Shown here one piece after another: positions 23,501 to 42,126 of a DNA stretch of 64,000 bases. Every line of letters starts with the position of its first letter. Position 1 is the first letter of the stretch. Source of the DNA: Maea johnstoni (taxonomy: Eukaryota > Annelida > Polychaeta > Spionida > Magelonidae); assembly GCA_963942565.1 (NCBI GenBank), contig OZ012690.1:17710135-17774134 (forward strand), written 5' to 3'. The position numbers were made by a program, and so were the translations under genes. The notes below the pieces were generated by a model. The model worked only from the letters and a program-made list of their open reading frames with translations, searched no databases and was not told where the DNA came from.

Positions 23501-26500
23501 TGCACAAAGAAATGCCTAATGGGATGATCAAAAGAATACATATCCAAGTTACAATTTGATTAAAGAACAATGCAAAAAAAGTTTGATAACGTAAGCCAAA
23601 ATTTGCTGCATTTTCAATAACATATTGTTCAAAATAAGCGAAAGTATGACATATAGGATGTTGCAGATTCAGCAAGGGCAAACAACCTAAAATGAGAGCC
23701 AATGCAAATATTTCTGACCTCCATCCCCCTTCTTAGATATTATCGAAAACTTGTCGAAAACTTAAAAATTAACTTGTGTGAAATCTTACTTTGTTTCTGA
23801 GCAGCCATCTTGAGCGCCATGTTTTCCTGCTTGAGTCGCTGGTTAGCTGCCACAATAAACCTGATGTAGTCGATAGCTTTTCTGAGGATGGCAGACTTGT
23901 TCAGCTGCAATAAAAATACATACATGTATTTGCCTATGGATACAAGAACCCAATATATTCCATTACTTTTCTTAGGATATCAGATTTTTATTCAGCTGCA
24001 ATAACAATGCATACATGTATTTGCCTATGGATACAACATCCCAATCTATTCAATTGCTTTTCTGAAGATAGATTTATTTTCAGCTGCAATAGAGATGCAA
24101 ACACATATTTGTCAATGAAAGAAACACATGGCTTGAATCTAGGCAATCTTTAACTGCTTGTCATGGCTTAATAAATTGGCTGAGGGGCTAGTTAAAATTA
24201 TACCCTGCTTGTCGATAATATGTCAACTAGCTACCAGATATTGAGAGATGTTTACAAGTCACCTTTGAAATACAGCCTAGCAATCATGAAAAATAATGAC
24301 TGCCTAGTGGGCAGCTGGTGAGAAATGCAGAGATGATTAGGGACACTGCTATGACCTGATAGGGACCCCAATACCATTTCTTTTACTTAGCTTCATAATC
24401 CAGGGCTCGAAATTAATTTCCAGGGAGCCCAATAGTATATTCAAAAGCCACCTAAAGGTGTTGTGTATAAAAACCAGTACATCTTTGGGCAGGGTCTTAG
24501 CCAGGAATTTGAAACTGGGTGCCCAAAATTGGCAATTGTAAAATTTTTGGGCGTCCAAATTTTTAAGGGGGACCACAATATACTCATATTTCAACCATAA
24601 ACATGTATTAATTTATCAAAATCATGCATGAAATCCCTACACAATCTCATGGGAATTATACAGAGATGAAAGAAATTTAATTATATGCTTGAGACTGACA
24701 ATTTAAGAAATTACTCACAAAAGAATTTGGGTGTCCCGAGGGGTGCTTTTTTAAGGGTTTGGGTGTCCAAAAAGACACCCAGACACCCTGCTGGCTAAGA
24801 CCATGTCTTTGGGCTCCCTGCAGAAATTTGAGGGAGACACAGGGGAATTCACCCCTGATTTCCTGTAATCAAACAACCTTACCTTTGCTTCCTTCCCTGC
24901 TACCAGATCCTTCAGCTCCAATATCTTGTCATTGATGCTCAGTCTGTAGCGCTTCTCAATGGCATTGTGAGCAGTTCTCTTCTCGCCACGGTTGGGCAAC
25001 TTCTGCTGGTTGTTGTTGATACGGTTGATCGGCATTTTTTCTGTGTCGACCACTTGAACAGGGACACTGGTGGTCAGGATGGTGTTGCCGTTGGTGACGA
25101 CAATTTGCTGGTTCTTGGTGGTCATGATGGGGGATGAGATGCTGGAAGGTGTGGTTGTTATGGTAACCACATTGGGAACAGCTGCCTCAGTCTTGATGAT
25201 CTGAGACTGCAGCAAGAGCTGAAAAAAAAAATCAAACACTACTACAAGCGTGCTTTTAATCTGCAAATGCCAGTAGCACTCAAACTGTCTACCTAGTATT
25301 TTGGTGATCTCTCTGACAAAAGCATTTTCCACAAACTATTTGAAAGAGAAATGTTGATCAGCCTTAAAGGCTGCTAGTCACTAACTGTCATCAGTATGTC
25401 CTAATAATTGAGATGGTCTGAGTCCGAGTGAAAAATGGCAATGAAACATATACTGTGTGAAGAGCCAAAAATATTGCATTGAATCAACAATCTGCATGGA
25501 GTCTTCGAATTCAAATAAGCAAAACAACTGAGATATCAATGATCTAAAACCAATAATCTATGTGAAACCCTGATTAACTTATGAAACACTTAAGATATGC
25601 TATTATGTGTGGCTTACCTGCTGTATCTGTTGCATATTCAGCTGTCCCACAGTTCCTGCTGATATGGTGGGCTGGGTGGAGATGGTTGTGGTGGGAGTGT
25701 TTGTGATGATCTGTTGGACCGTGGCCGGCTTGACCTGTACGGGGACCTGCTGTACCACCGGCTGGGGGGCGAGGATGGGGGCCGGGGCAGGGGCAGGTAC
25801 AGGAGTCGAGGAGGCCTGCGTCAGGTGCTGCAGGAGTATCTTCGCTGCTTGCTGCTGCTGCTCCCGAGAAACAGCACTCATGATCGGCGACTGGTTAGTC
25901 AGCTGAACCGACTGTTGAGTGGGCTGCTGATCTTGCACCGGTGTCTGCACCACAATCGGACTTGGCCGGCTGGGAACGGTGACCGGTGTGGGCGCCCTCA
26001 AAAGCGAGCTCAAGGTGGTCTTGCTCAAGTTATTCCCGTTGGTGAAATTGACGAGATCAAAGTTATCCAGATTCATATCCTCTACGGTGGTGGGAGAGAG
26101 CAGGTCGATTCCTGGCTCTTGCTTCACAGTTGTCACATTGTTCAGCTGTCCATCAAAGAGATCATTGGGGTTGGCAGCTCCATCCGGATAGATATACTTA
26201 AAGATATCTAAATCTGAAATGGTAATAATGCATAGAAGATACACTTAATATGTACTGGGATAGGGAGTTGGAGCAAAATATTTTCCTGGTTTAACAAGTT
26301 TAACAAGTTCATTATCAGTCTCATACTGAGTAATGCCAACCCTTAAATTCTGAGCACACTCAAACAACAACACAAGACAACAAAAAAGTGATGTTTGAGA
26401 ATCTCAGAATAAATATGTGAAAATGCTTGTATGTCCATTGTCAAAGCCTGGTATTCAAGCTTGTGGTAGGGGATTGACAAATGGTAAACCTAGGCTTAAC

Positions 26501-28268
26501 ATAGTGTTGTGTTGTTTCTATACCATTCTTACATTTACTCCCCCTTAAACATAGCAAGTGCTCTCATTGGGTGGCTTAGTTTCCATACAACCCAGCACAG
26601 GGACTTAGCCAGGATTTAGAAACTGGGTGCCTAAATTGGCTATTGGTAAATTTTTGATCGTCCAAATTTTTAGGGGGTACCACAATATTCTCAGATTTCA
26701 ACCATAAACATGTATAAATCTATCAAAATAAGGCATGATATCCTTATTGAATGTAATGGAAATTACATGGAGATGAAAAATGTCAAATAATATGCTTGAG
26801 ATTGACATTTTAATAAATTCCTCACAAACAATTTTGGGTGTCCTGAGGGGTGCTTTTTAAGGGTTTGGGTGTCCAAAAAGACACCCAGACGCCCTGCTGG
26901 CTAAGACCATGACCCAGCAGAAGGGGCATTTGAAGTGACAATACAAGACCACTCCAGCATCCAGCATTGCCATCTGTGTGCAAGGGATGTGCAAGACTGC
27001 TATTATGATATTGAATATCATTAGGCCAATTAATAATACACCTTAAGATTGCAGGCATCTTAAAAATCTGAGGACAGCAAAAAGTAAGCCTATTTAAACC
27101 ATTCCATAAAAGGCATATATTCATGCAAGCAAGTGAAAATTTTAAGCTTTTGTCACAAAGGCATACAAACATGACACTTTCTTCTTCCGATTACTTGTCA
27201 ACTTCAACATATTGAAGGCTCCAACAAGGATAACTTGGTTTGCACATACCAATCGCACCTTTTATACTGCAAAGGCTAAAATGAAACTGTCGCTACACAA
27301 AGGCTACCCCAGGTAGGGATGCTAATCCCTAACGTTTGTACATTAGCAGGGTACCCTGAAAATTTATATTTCTTGTTGAGTGCCCTCTTGAAGGACTGGG
27401 GAGAATTGGCTGATTGCAACCATCAGGTAGGATGTTCCACTTCCAGTCTCTGTCAGTTCTTTAGGAAAAAGGCTACTTAGAGACACAATAAAAAGGCATC
27501 ACAAGTTAATGAAGTTTACAACTACAAGGGGCAAAGTGAAGCCTTAGGCTTATGCATAGATTTTTTGACATCCTAAATACTTCATCTTTGGACTTTGACC
27601 CCAAGAAACTTTCCATTTTTATTGAAGGGGGAGGGTGTTAGAATTAGATAATTTAACTTAAATTGCTTTTTTAATGAATATTTAGAAAATCCGTGGGTGC
27701 AATATCCTTATGCAAAATACAAAGTATTAAATAAATGTGTATGTCTTTACTAAAATGTCATTTTTCTAAGTCGTCCGCCCGCCCCTCCTTCCCTTCTCAT
27801 TGCCTTCTGTGGAAGTGAGTTGTTTTTCTTGTCAATGACAATCAACTATCAAGTCAAACCGGAAGAAGTTCCAGTATGTTCACACCCAGTAAAACAAAGT
27901 AAAGCACAATCAGTTGACATATTCGATTACTGCGAATGCATTAAATTGCAATCGTGCATCTATTTTTAGCTTGATTTAGGTCCGCAAATCGCAATGCATA
28001 TCCTTGTGCATGACAGCAGGTGCCCGCTAAACATTGCATTGGCAATCGACTGAGAGCCTTGGCTTTGCCCATCGGACAAAACACTCAAGTTTGGAAGCTG
28101 CTAAAAAGAGATCGGACGGAGCAATCAGCACAAAAAAATCACAAAACATAACTTACCATCTATTCCGTCAAACATTGTGTTGTCGATGTTATTTGGCGGC
28201 GTTAAAGTTGCCCCTAAGTCGGGTAAAGGATCCGCTCCAAGCGGCGGCCACTGTATCTGATCCGCCAT
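14507..28268 (-). CDS. SREBF: Sterol regulatory element-binding protein (SREBP), complete
   Basis: Membrane-bound bHLH-zipper transcription factor. In the known family it is held in the ER by SCAP and, when sterol is low, cut by site-1 and site-2 proteases so that the N-terminal half activates sterol and fatty-acid genes. Fifteen exons: 28157-28268, 25618-26213, 24883-25218, 23790-23904, 23243-23407, 22121-22297, 21253-21443, 20374-20808, 19725-19887, 19059-19176, 18311-18562, 17544-17715, 16413-16592, 15029-15140, 14507-14748. They sum to 3366 nt = 1121 aa plus stop with no phase conflict, close to the vertebrate length of about 1140. Acidic start ([19 protein letters not shown]), Gln/Pro/Thr-rich linker, then a bHLH at about residues 313-348 with the SREBP-specific Tyr ([14 protein letters not shown]), and a zipper at 349-386. 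A DRSR motif precedes TM1 ([12 protein letters not shown]); the loop has GRTLAG; TM2 ends FVFGEPV. The C-terminus has [45 protein letters not shown] and [20 protein letters not shown]. Whether it is orthologous to both vertebrate SREBF1 and SREBF2 cannot be tested here. Start chosen by ATGGCGGAT in good context. Confidence 0.97.
15190..15470 (+). repeat. Two-copy duplication within a SREBP intron
   Basis: ACATATAAACCCAAATCAGG ... GACAAATTTCTTTTGCCTGT (15191-15250) is repeated as ACATATAAAACTAAACTCAGG ... GCAAATTTCTTTAGCCTAT (15331-15405). Purely intronic. Confidence 0.55.
15599..16452. repeat. Minisatellite of 8 x 107 bp spanning the 5' splice site of SREBP exon 13
   Basis: The anchor TATCTATCACTTATGGATCA recurs at 15599, 15706, 15813, 15919, 16026, 16133, 16240 and 16347, a period of 106-107 bp. 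Every unit also carries a copy of the end of exon 13 and its splice donor. On the minus strand it reads AAAAGCAGCCCTACCAAGG|GTAAGATG, compared with the true exon end AAAAGCAGCACTACCGAGG|GTAAGATG at 16413. So about 30 nt of exon, the 5' splice site and about 75 nt of intron were amplified together, giving several intact-looking decoy donors downstream of the real one. Confidence 0.92.
16712..16911 (+). mobile_element. piggyBac-like MITE, TTAA family A (copy 6)
   Basis: Clean copy with TTAA at 16712-16715 and 16908-16911. It lies in the SREBP intron between exons 12 and 13. Confidence 0.85.
18176..18375. repeat. Tandem duplication (2 x about 99 bp) spanning the 5' splice site of SREBP exon 11
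   Basis: AAACAATGATCTG begins at 18176 and again near 18276. The second unit holds the genuine end of exon 11 (18311) with its donor. The first unit holds a diverged copy of the last 50 or so exon bases plus a donor-like GAGTAAGG. On the minus strand the copied exon part reads TACTGGACACCCTTCCATAA and has an in-frame stop, so it cannot simply extend the ORF. Confidence 0.85.
21657..22064 (+). mobile_element. hAT-like MITE, GTCTTAGCCAG family (copy a)
   Basis: Ends CATAGTCTTAGCCAGGA and (reverse complement) CAGTGTCTGAGCCAGCA, flanked by ATGTATAT / ATGTACAT, an 8-bp target duplication with one mismatch. It carries an internal 3 x 58-bp tandem repeat (21875-22048; GAATGAATTTGGGTGTCCTA anchor). 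It sits in a SREBP intron, about 57 bp from the donor end of exon 6. Confidence 0.8.
23790..24135. repeat. Three-copy tandem repeat spanning the 3' splice site of SREBP exon 4
   Basis: TTCAGCTGCAATAA-type anchors occur at 23902, 23993 and 24081 (plus coordinates; period 88-91 bp). The first is the real acceptor (minus strand ATTGCAG|CTGAACAAG, exon starting 23904). The other two repeat the pyrimidine tract, the AG and the first 25-30 exon bases in decayed form (TTTTCTTAGGATATCAGA, TTTTCTGAAGATAGATTT). They also share ATACATGTATTTGCCTATGG. Confidence 0.85.
24405..24850 (+). mobile_element. hAT-like repeat CAGGGCTCGAAATTA, split by a nested MITE
   Basis: The flanking parts 24405-24489 and 24814-24850 form one element. 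It matches a second, unsplit copy in reverse orientation at 49202-49361 (shared AAGCCACCTAAAGGTGTTGT, CCAGTACATCT.TGGGCTCCCT, AGAAATTTGAGGGAG). The second copy therefore shows the pre-insertion sequence. It ends about 33 bp from SREBP exon 3. Confidence 0.75.
24490..24805 (+). mobile_element. hAT-like MITE, GTCTTAGCCAG family (copy b), nested
   Basis: CAGGGTCTTAGCCAG at the left and, on the reverse complement, CATGGTCTTAGCCAG at the right. Perfect 8-bp target duplication TCTTTGGG at 24482-24489 and 24806-24813. It is 316 bp long with no ORF, and is inserted inside another repeat whose empty site is seen near 49260-49275. Confidence 0.92.
26598..26911 (+). mobile_element. hAT-like MITE, GTCTTAGCCAG family (copy c)
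   Basis: Left end CAGGGACTTAGCCAGGA, right end CTGCTGGCTAAGACCATG, with a perfect 8-bp target duplication ACCCAGCA at 26590-26597 and 26912-26919. In SREBP intron 1. Confidence 0.92.
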
Positions 28269-28307
28269 CTTTGCTTCTTCTGCCGAGGTAGCACCACGGG
28301 ATTTTAG

Positions 28308-28312
28308 CCAAT
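28308..28312 (+). promoter_or_regulatory. CCAAT box near the SREBP start
   Basis: CCAAT about 40 bp upstream of the SREBP ATG, a possible NF-Y site. In vertebrates NF-Y sites often pair with sterol elements. The SREBP transcription start is not known, so the site may lie in the 5' UTR. Confidence 0.35.
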
Positions 28313-28328
28313 CACCGTCGAGCACTAG

Positions 28329-28338
28329 ATCGGGTGAT
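28329..28338 (-). promoter_or_regulatory. Sterol-element-like ATCACCCGAT
   Basis: Minus strand ATCACCCGAT agrees with the first seven bases of the classical SRE-1 (ATCACCCCAC). It lies 16 bp from the CCAAT box above, which suggests possible self-regulation of SREBP. A single imperfect match; weak evidence. Confidence 0.25.
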
Positions 28339-28455
28339 TTTGCGTCAACACGCCATGGTAATAAGGTCAAGGCCGCGACCCTTGACCCGATTTCGTCATG
28401 CCCTATTTTTAGCTCGTAAATAAATGACATCATCACAACATTTGCTATTGCGCAG

Positions 28456-28462
28456 TGACTCA
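28456..28462 (+). promoter_or_regulatory. AP-1 / NF-E2-like site TGACTCA upstream of p62
   Basis: TGACTCAGAC reads TCTGAGTCA on the other strand, one base from the NF-E2/Maf core GCTGAGTCA. It lies about 90 bp upstream of the TATA box. Vertebrate SQSTM1 is a known NRF2 target through an antioxidant element, so this is a candidate for conserved stress control. Confidence 0.4.
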
Positions 28463-28474
28463 GACTCAGGTGCT

Positions 28475-28484
28475 GGGGATTTCC
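28475..28484 (+). promoter_or_regulatory. NF-kappaB-like site GGGGATTTCC
   Basis: Fits GGGRNWYYCC exactly, 64 bp upstream of the p62 TATA box. p62 is a scaffold of NF-kappaB signalling in vertebrates. Binding is an inference. Confidence 0.4.
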
Positions 28485-28547
28485 CTACTTCATTTTGCAA
28501 GTCACATAAGTATTGCTAAATAAGATTGTTCTAGATAGGAGGAGTTG

Positions 28548-28583
28548 TATAAAAGGGCCCATTACCTGTGGACGGCACTCATT
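28548..28583 (+). promoter_or_regulatory. p62 core promoter: TATA box and initiator
   Basis: TATAAAAGG at 28548-28556, followed 33 bp later by an initiator-like TCATTC (A at 28581). The resulting 5' UTR of about 118 nt has no upstream ATG and leads to CAAAATGA at 28699. The spacing is canonical for a focused promoter. Confidence 0.65.
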
Positions 28584-28698
28584 CCTTCCCTGGAAGCGCA
28601 GCAAGAACCTGATTAAAGTGGCAGATCAAGATATAAAGCACCTAAAATCAAGTATCAACAACAATAATCATAAGGAAAGACACACAAAACCACACAAA

Positions 28699-35972
<7,274 letters not shown>

Positions 35973-36046
35973 ACCCCGGGACAGAGACCGACAAACAGGG
36001 AAACAGCATCCATTAAACAGAAGGAGTAATGCACAGTGTTTGACCC

Positions 36047-36052
36047 AATAAA
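36047..36052 (+). terminator. First candidate p62 poly(A) signal
   Basis: AATAAA 75 bp past the p62 stop, with another (AATAAATC) about 12 bp later. A further AATAAA near 37715 would give a 1.75-kb 3' UTR. Which is used cannot be told from sequence alone. Confidence 0.5.
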
Positions 36053-36059
36053 TCACCAT

Positions 36060-38290
36060 AATAAATCAATACTATTCGTTGGAGAGATGTGTATAAGGCA
36101 TAGAAATAACAAATGGTTGGAAAGCTAGTTATCTAGAGGAGTTATCATTGTAAACACTTAGGAAGACAGAAATAACACTAAAACACTAAATTTAAAAGAA
36201 ATTGATGTTTTTTGTACTTAAAGAAATAGTGAAAGCATTTATTTTGAATGTTAGTTTATCAGAGACGGTATCAGTCATTTCGCAAAAGACACATACTTAA
36301 CAATTAGAAAGTTAGTATATCAAAAACTAGCATAAGGATGAATATAAGATGTTTACTGAAGTTTAAAAATTCATTTTGAAGAAACTTTACCATAGCCAAA
36401 CTAAGGGCACTACTACTTCTGTCTGAGAATAAGATGTTGAGAGTACCTTTTATTTCTCGCTTGGCAGTAGAAGCTTTACCAGATATCTGGATTTTATTAT
36501 AACCTTAGGTGTTAGGAACTGATATATACATGTATTCAGTATATACTTTGCTGTGTAGCAAGTTGCTTCCTTTGAATCGACATGTATATGTATACTTGAA
36601 ATGTCAAATCAAATGGATGTTTTTGGTAAGTTTTGAAAATTCAGTTTTACAAATTTTTCATTTAGATTTATTAATTATTTAAAATTCTGAAATTTTGGCT
36701 TTTGAAAAAAAATGTAGTTTTTGTTTAGATTTTATGAAAGTCGAAATATAAGTTTTTTTGTTCAAATTGAATGGGAAGGATTTTCATTTCCCTTTTATCA
36801 TCCAAATTCCGCAACTGCTTAAAGGCATGCTTATCATTTTTAATGAACATTTGGTATCTCATTTGATAAAGGTACATACAATTGTTTGTCAGGAGAAAAG
36901 TCCACATCTGGTAGAGTTGTCAATTTTGCCTGGAAGAACTGTTGTTTGTCTCAGTGATTGTGGCTCTTTATTAAGGATTATGCTGGTCTAACTTAATGAA
37001 GAGCTGTTTGGTCGAAAGTCGAATCTAATCTTGACTTGATATGTAGCTTGGAGATGGTGTTTAAGCCATAAACCTGAATGTATGTGTCTTAGTGAGAACT
37101 TTGACTTGTCAGATAGGTGAAGGTCATCTCAGTAAAGGGTCAAACACTTGTGCTTCATAGGAAGGAACTTAAAGCCATTATGTATCATTGTATGTAGTAT
37201 TTAGCATGCACGGGCAGGTCAGGACGGCTTCAAGTTCTGTATTAACACATTGTCAGCCGTGATGATCCGATCATGGGTAAAAAGTTGTTGATACAGAACT
37301 TGAGGCCACCTATTGACCATACCTGGCATTACCTGGTACTTAAGAACATCACATGTGATTTATGGACGAGTATTGGAAATATAACATCACCTTCCAGATT
37401 TAATTGTTTAAGTTGAACTGGATATTGATTATAATTATCGAACACCAAGAAGGAGGTTTTTGTCCAGAATACAAAACTTTTCCCATGTCCATGGTGGGTT
37501 CCTTTCCATTTCCTTGTGTCTTAGATTCTTGCATGCTTGCTGTGGAAGAATCTAGTTTATCAAGAAGGGCACCATAATACTACTCAAGTATTGTATTGGA
37601 AATATGGATTGGATGATAGAGGGTTATCTGTTGGGGTCAGGATGGTTGAAAGGAGCATTTTTAAAAATTTTAACTACCTAATCTTAGGTAGATGTGTTGA
37701 TGTAGTAATTGTCAAATAAATCATGCTACTAGTAGCTTGTCGCATTGAATTTACTTGTTCTCTTATATATCTTGCCTTAGTCGGTTCGCAGACTTCCACA
37801 TGACATGACATATCACACACATTTTGTTTCAGTACCACAGTTAGTTTCATCACATTCAGAGTCTTAAAAAAATGTGTGCATGACATATTATATACATTTT
37901 TTTTTTCGTTTTTAAGGTAGTCCAAATCACAAAGATGTTATTTTGGATATTTTATTAGTGTTCTTCCTAACTTTTTTGGCCTTAAATGCGAAGGCAGTTT
38001 CCTGTGGTATTAGCTATATTAATTATGAAACTTTAAACCCTAAATATTTGATTTCCATTTTAGCCCTGAGCGATAAGGCATTGAGTAGTGAAGTGAAATA
38101 GATAAAACTTAACTGTTATTATAACGAGGTCAAATAATGTCAACTGTAGCCCTCAAAACTGAATAATCCTGAGTGATGAAATCAAACAAATTCCTTAATT
38201 GTCAATGTTAGTATTTCTAGTTTCTGCAGAGTTTGCTTTATGGCAGGAGCTGCCCTTCAGTGGAGAGTGGGAAGAGAAAAATTGGAGCAT
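36060..38290 (+). other. p62 3' flank / possible long 3' UTR
   Basis: AT-rich sequence without a supported gene. Several ATTTA motifs fit either UTR or spacer. Confidence 0.4.
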
Positions 38291-38548
38291 GAAAAAGATG
38301 GCCAAAATTCTAGTACAATTAGACTCCCCTAGGAATTTGGGCCAATATAATTACTTAACAAAATAATTAATGGGAAATCTGGGCAACCATCTATATACTA
38401 GTATTGCCAGCTGCATTCCACAAAATATGGACCTAGTTGTTAACCTTGCTGACACAACATCAAAGGTATTTTCTGATGACATGGGCCACCCTGAACCCAT
38501 AAAAATTGTAATTACTTAAGTGTCCCAAATTATTGAGCATTTACGGTA
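38290..38548 (-). repeat. Dispersed repeat with ACCGTAAAT end (copy 2)
   Basis: Reverse-oriented partner of 10322-10573: CCTAGGAATTTGGGCCA ... GACATGGGCCACCCTGAACCC ... GTGTCCCAAATTATTGAGCA. Confidence 0.6.
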
Positions 38549-38904
38549 GGGAGCCTTAAAGTAAGGTTAAGGGCCTTGTTTCTATACAGGGCAGAAATAA
38601 CACACTCATATATTTTGAAGTACCACTTTATTGTAATAAAAATAGTCATGACTTTATACAGATCTTATCTCTACAAACACTGCAAATGGATCTGGTTAAA
38701 ATAAGACCCAGTAGCCCCTGCAGGAATGTGATTCCCGACCTCACCACCAGGGGGCCTGAATGAACAATTACAGATGATGATTTACGACCCATCTAGTGCA
38801 TTGTGACGTTTCTTACCACTGGAAGGTAACAATTCATGTTTCTTTACCGGGGTTATAAGTATACAAATCCTCCAGACAAATCGAGGCCACTACCTCTTAG
38901 AACA

Positions 38905-39690
38905 ATTCAGAGTCCCCAAATACAGGGCACTAAGTTCAGAGTCTCCACATACAGGATACCAAGTTCAGAGTCTCCACATACTAGATACTTAGATAAGTCT
39001 CCACATATTGGAGACTTAGTCAAGTCTCCACAAACTGGATACTTAGTTCAGTTTCCACATACTGGATACTTAGTTAAGTCTCCACATACTGGATACTTAG
39101 TTCAGTTTCCACATACTGGATACTTAGTTCAGAGTTTCCACATACGGAATACACAAATCAGACTCCACATACTGGAAACTAAGAACAGTCTCCACATACT
39201 GGAAACTAAAAACAGAGTCTCCACATACTGGATACAAAGTTCAGAGTCTCCAAATACAAGGTAAGTTCAGTCTCCAAAGATTCCAAACAGAGTCTCCACA
39301 TACTGGATACAAAGTTCAGTCCCGACATTAGAGGTCGCCACATAATGGAAACTCAAGAACAGTCTTTGCATACTTGATACAAAGTTCAAGATTCTTCACA
39401 TACTGGATACTTAGTACGGACACTGTTCAGTATATACTGGACATAAAGTTCAGAGTCTCCTTTTTCTGTATTCAGAGTTAGAGACTCCACATACTGGATA
39501 CTTAGTACGGACAATGTTCAGTATATACTGGACATAAAGTTCAGAGTCTCCTTATCCTGTATTCAGAGTTAGAGACTCCACATACTAGATACTAAGTACG
39601 GACACTGTTCAGTATATACTGGACATAAAGTTCAGAGTCTCCTTATCCTGTATTCAGAGTTAGAGACTCGACATACTGGATACTAAGTCC
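38905..39690 (+). repeat. Composite minisatellite (CCACATACTGGATACTTAG)
   Basis: About 30-36-bp units based on AGTCTCCACATACTGGATAC for the first 500 bp. These are followed by three higher-order 91-bp units anchored by CTTAGTACGGACACTGTTCA at 39410, 39501 and 39592. The open frame at 38836-39264 is a by-product of the repeat. Confidence 0.9.
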
Positions 39691-40923
39691 GAAACCTGTC
39701 ACAGTGGCATTGAGGACTTATGGTGAATCCGCAGAGATATCCAGTACATCCATGGTCTTTGTAGCTGTTGTGGACCACTGCAGGGAGGTCAGCTGGAAGT
39801 ATATGCTCATTATTACCTCAGACATGAACCCCAATGGAAGCTTGATTAGAGGATTCATGAGGTCAGCTCATAGCACCTATTTAAAGCATGTAGTTGACCA
39901 TTTAACAGTTCGAAGCACTGACCTCCTAAGAAAAACATTGACCACATTGGTCCGGAACAGCACAAAAACACCTTCTTTAAGCTAACCCACATTCATGAGA
40001 ACACATTTGTTTCAAAATCTACATAAAACCAGAGCTTTCTTACTCGGTCACAAAATATAGTAGTTACCATTTAGACCCTTGCTTATCCAGCGTCACTGAA
40101 TGGTCAAATTTGAGTTCATCTCATCCTCTGTTGGAAGACGCCCAGCACATATTGAGGAAACTGGAGACAGCACGCTTAAACCTACTTATGCCTGTAGCAG
40201 CTAAAATCGCCTGACATTTTAGTGATACATGTATCTTTCTAACTAAAGCATAAATAGGAAAAAATATTTGAAGGAAAAATGTTACTCAACCCAAAATTCT
40301 ACTTCAAATATTCTGTCAATTCATGTTTAATTCTTAAGTTATTTCGAAAGGAATTATAGGTCCAGATAAGATCTCCAGGTATAAATGGGTTAATTCTAAC
40401 TTCAGAGAGGAGGAAATGCCTGCTACTGTCAAAAGCAGTCCATATTTTTCTTGGTGATATCTTTTCGACCAGAAAAGTTCGGGGAAACGTTTGAATCAGA
40501 ACCGCTGACCAGGAACTACAACTCTCCTTCAAAATTACTTATGAAATTAAGATCAATTTCAAAAAAAATTCAGAAGTATAATAGGTTCAGTAGACACTGA
40601 TAAGGAGACTGTTTTTACCCATGTGTGTAAAAAGTCTGGCAACTCAGAACATGACGAACCAAATAGAAATAAGAGAAATATTGGAAAATATTTGAATAAG
40701 GTTTGCAAACCCAGCAGGAACCAAAACTTTCAAATAGTTTTCAAATAGTACTCCAAATTTCAAAAGACCATGAGCATTTTCTGTAGCATAGCTGATATGC
40801 TCAAGTAACCTGCAGTACTGATGTGGAAGACAACTAAAACAGCCTCTTGTTAAAAAGAAAATAAATTCTCAAAAATCATCACTATATAAAGATCTATCAT
40901 TAAACCCGCTCAAGAAACCACTA

Positions 40924-41134
40924 TTAACCCTTCCAATGCTGAGGCTACTCCCATCCAAAGAACAAATGAGGCAAAGATTTTTGAAAACCAAACCATGTCA
41001 TGTTGGTATTCATTGGATAGTTCTCCCTGAGTACTCTGAGATGAGTACCAATGTGCCAGGGTTTCAATAATTTTTCAGGTTATTTTGCACTATTTGGTAT
41101 TGGCGAAATTAGCCACAAGCAGCATAAGGGTTAA
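40924..41134 (+). mobile_element. piggyBac-like MITE, TTAA family A (copy 8)
   Basis: TTAA at both borders (40924-40927 and 41131-41134), forward orientation. Confidence 0.85.
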
Positions 41135-41593
41135 TGGGTTTAATAACTGTATTCTTTTCTTAGTGACCACCTCACTTACTGATCATACACATTATCTGAT
41201 ACAAACAAAATATCTTGAAAACAATAGGAATTTTTGTGACATATCTGACGAAAGGATAATGTTCCTGTGGGGTCAAACTATTCCCTCAAATATTTTTCGA
41301 CAAATTTTACTGCATCTAATGAGTCGTGTTCAAATTGTCAGACTTGATACAAATTGGTCAATGCATGCAGATATCATAAAGATATTCGTGAGATGGCAAA
41401 TCTTCTGCACTACAAGCATGAACGGGTCAACTCATTCAGAGGTAACCCAAGAGAACAATAGAAGAAAACAATGAGAGACAGCCAAGATCAGGACTGGAGA
41501 GATAACCCACAAAAGGTCAAAAATATACCTGGATTTCCAAGCCGGCCTATCAAAATCACCTATCACAAAACTAGTATTCTTCAAGATCCCATT

Positions 41594-41807
41594 TTAACCC
41601 TTCCAATGCTGAGGCTACTTTAGGCCAAAGCACGAGGATGTAAAGATTTTTGAAAACCATCTGAACCCTGTCATGTTGGTATTCATTGGATAGCTCTCAC
41701 TGAGTACTCTCAGATGAGTACCACATGCCAGGGTTTCAGTCATTTTTCAGTTTTTTTTTGCATCATTTTGTATTGGCCAAATTAGCCACCGCCAGCGTAA
41801 GGGTTAA
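41594..41807 (+). mobile_element. piggyBac-like MITE, TTAA family A (copy 9)
   Basis: TTAA at both borders, forward. One of the least decayed copies; it can stand for the family: CCCTTCCAATGCTGAGGCTA left, GCCAGCGTAAGGG right. Confidence 0.88.
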
Positions 41808-42126
41808 CTCATTGATACCTGAAGTTCTCAAAACATCCTAGATGTCTTGGTTATAACCTTGTAGCAAGAGCGTTTTTCAAAAGATAGCAGAAGGAGAAAT
41901 GTTGATCAAAACCTACCCAACAGCTCTCGTACAAAGATTTTATGAATCAACACTCAATTCTGGGAATATTTTCAGAAGTATCATAGATCCAGAGAACACT
42001 TGTCATGGAGATCGTCACGGAAACAATCTGTGCAAGTTGGAATGTGTCTGTTGACTCAAGATGATGCAGACAAATGTGAGGATACTTGACTAGGAAACAT
42101 TTTATCCCTTACACCCACCCATGCTT

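Noticed and set aside
38836-39264. 142-codon open frame with TGYLV-type repeats
   Set aside because: By-product of the minisatellite; no splice context or conserved motif.
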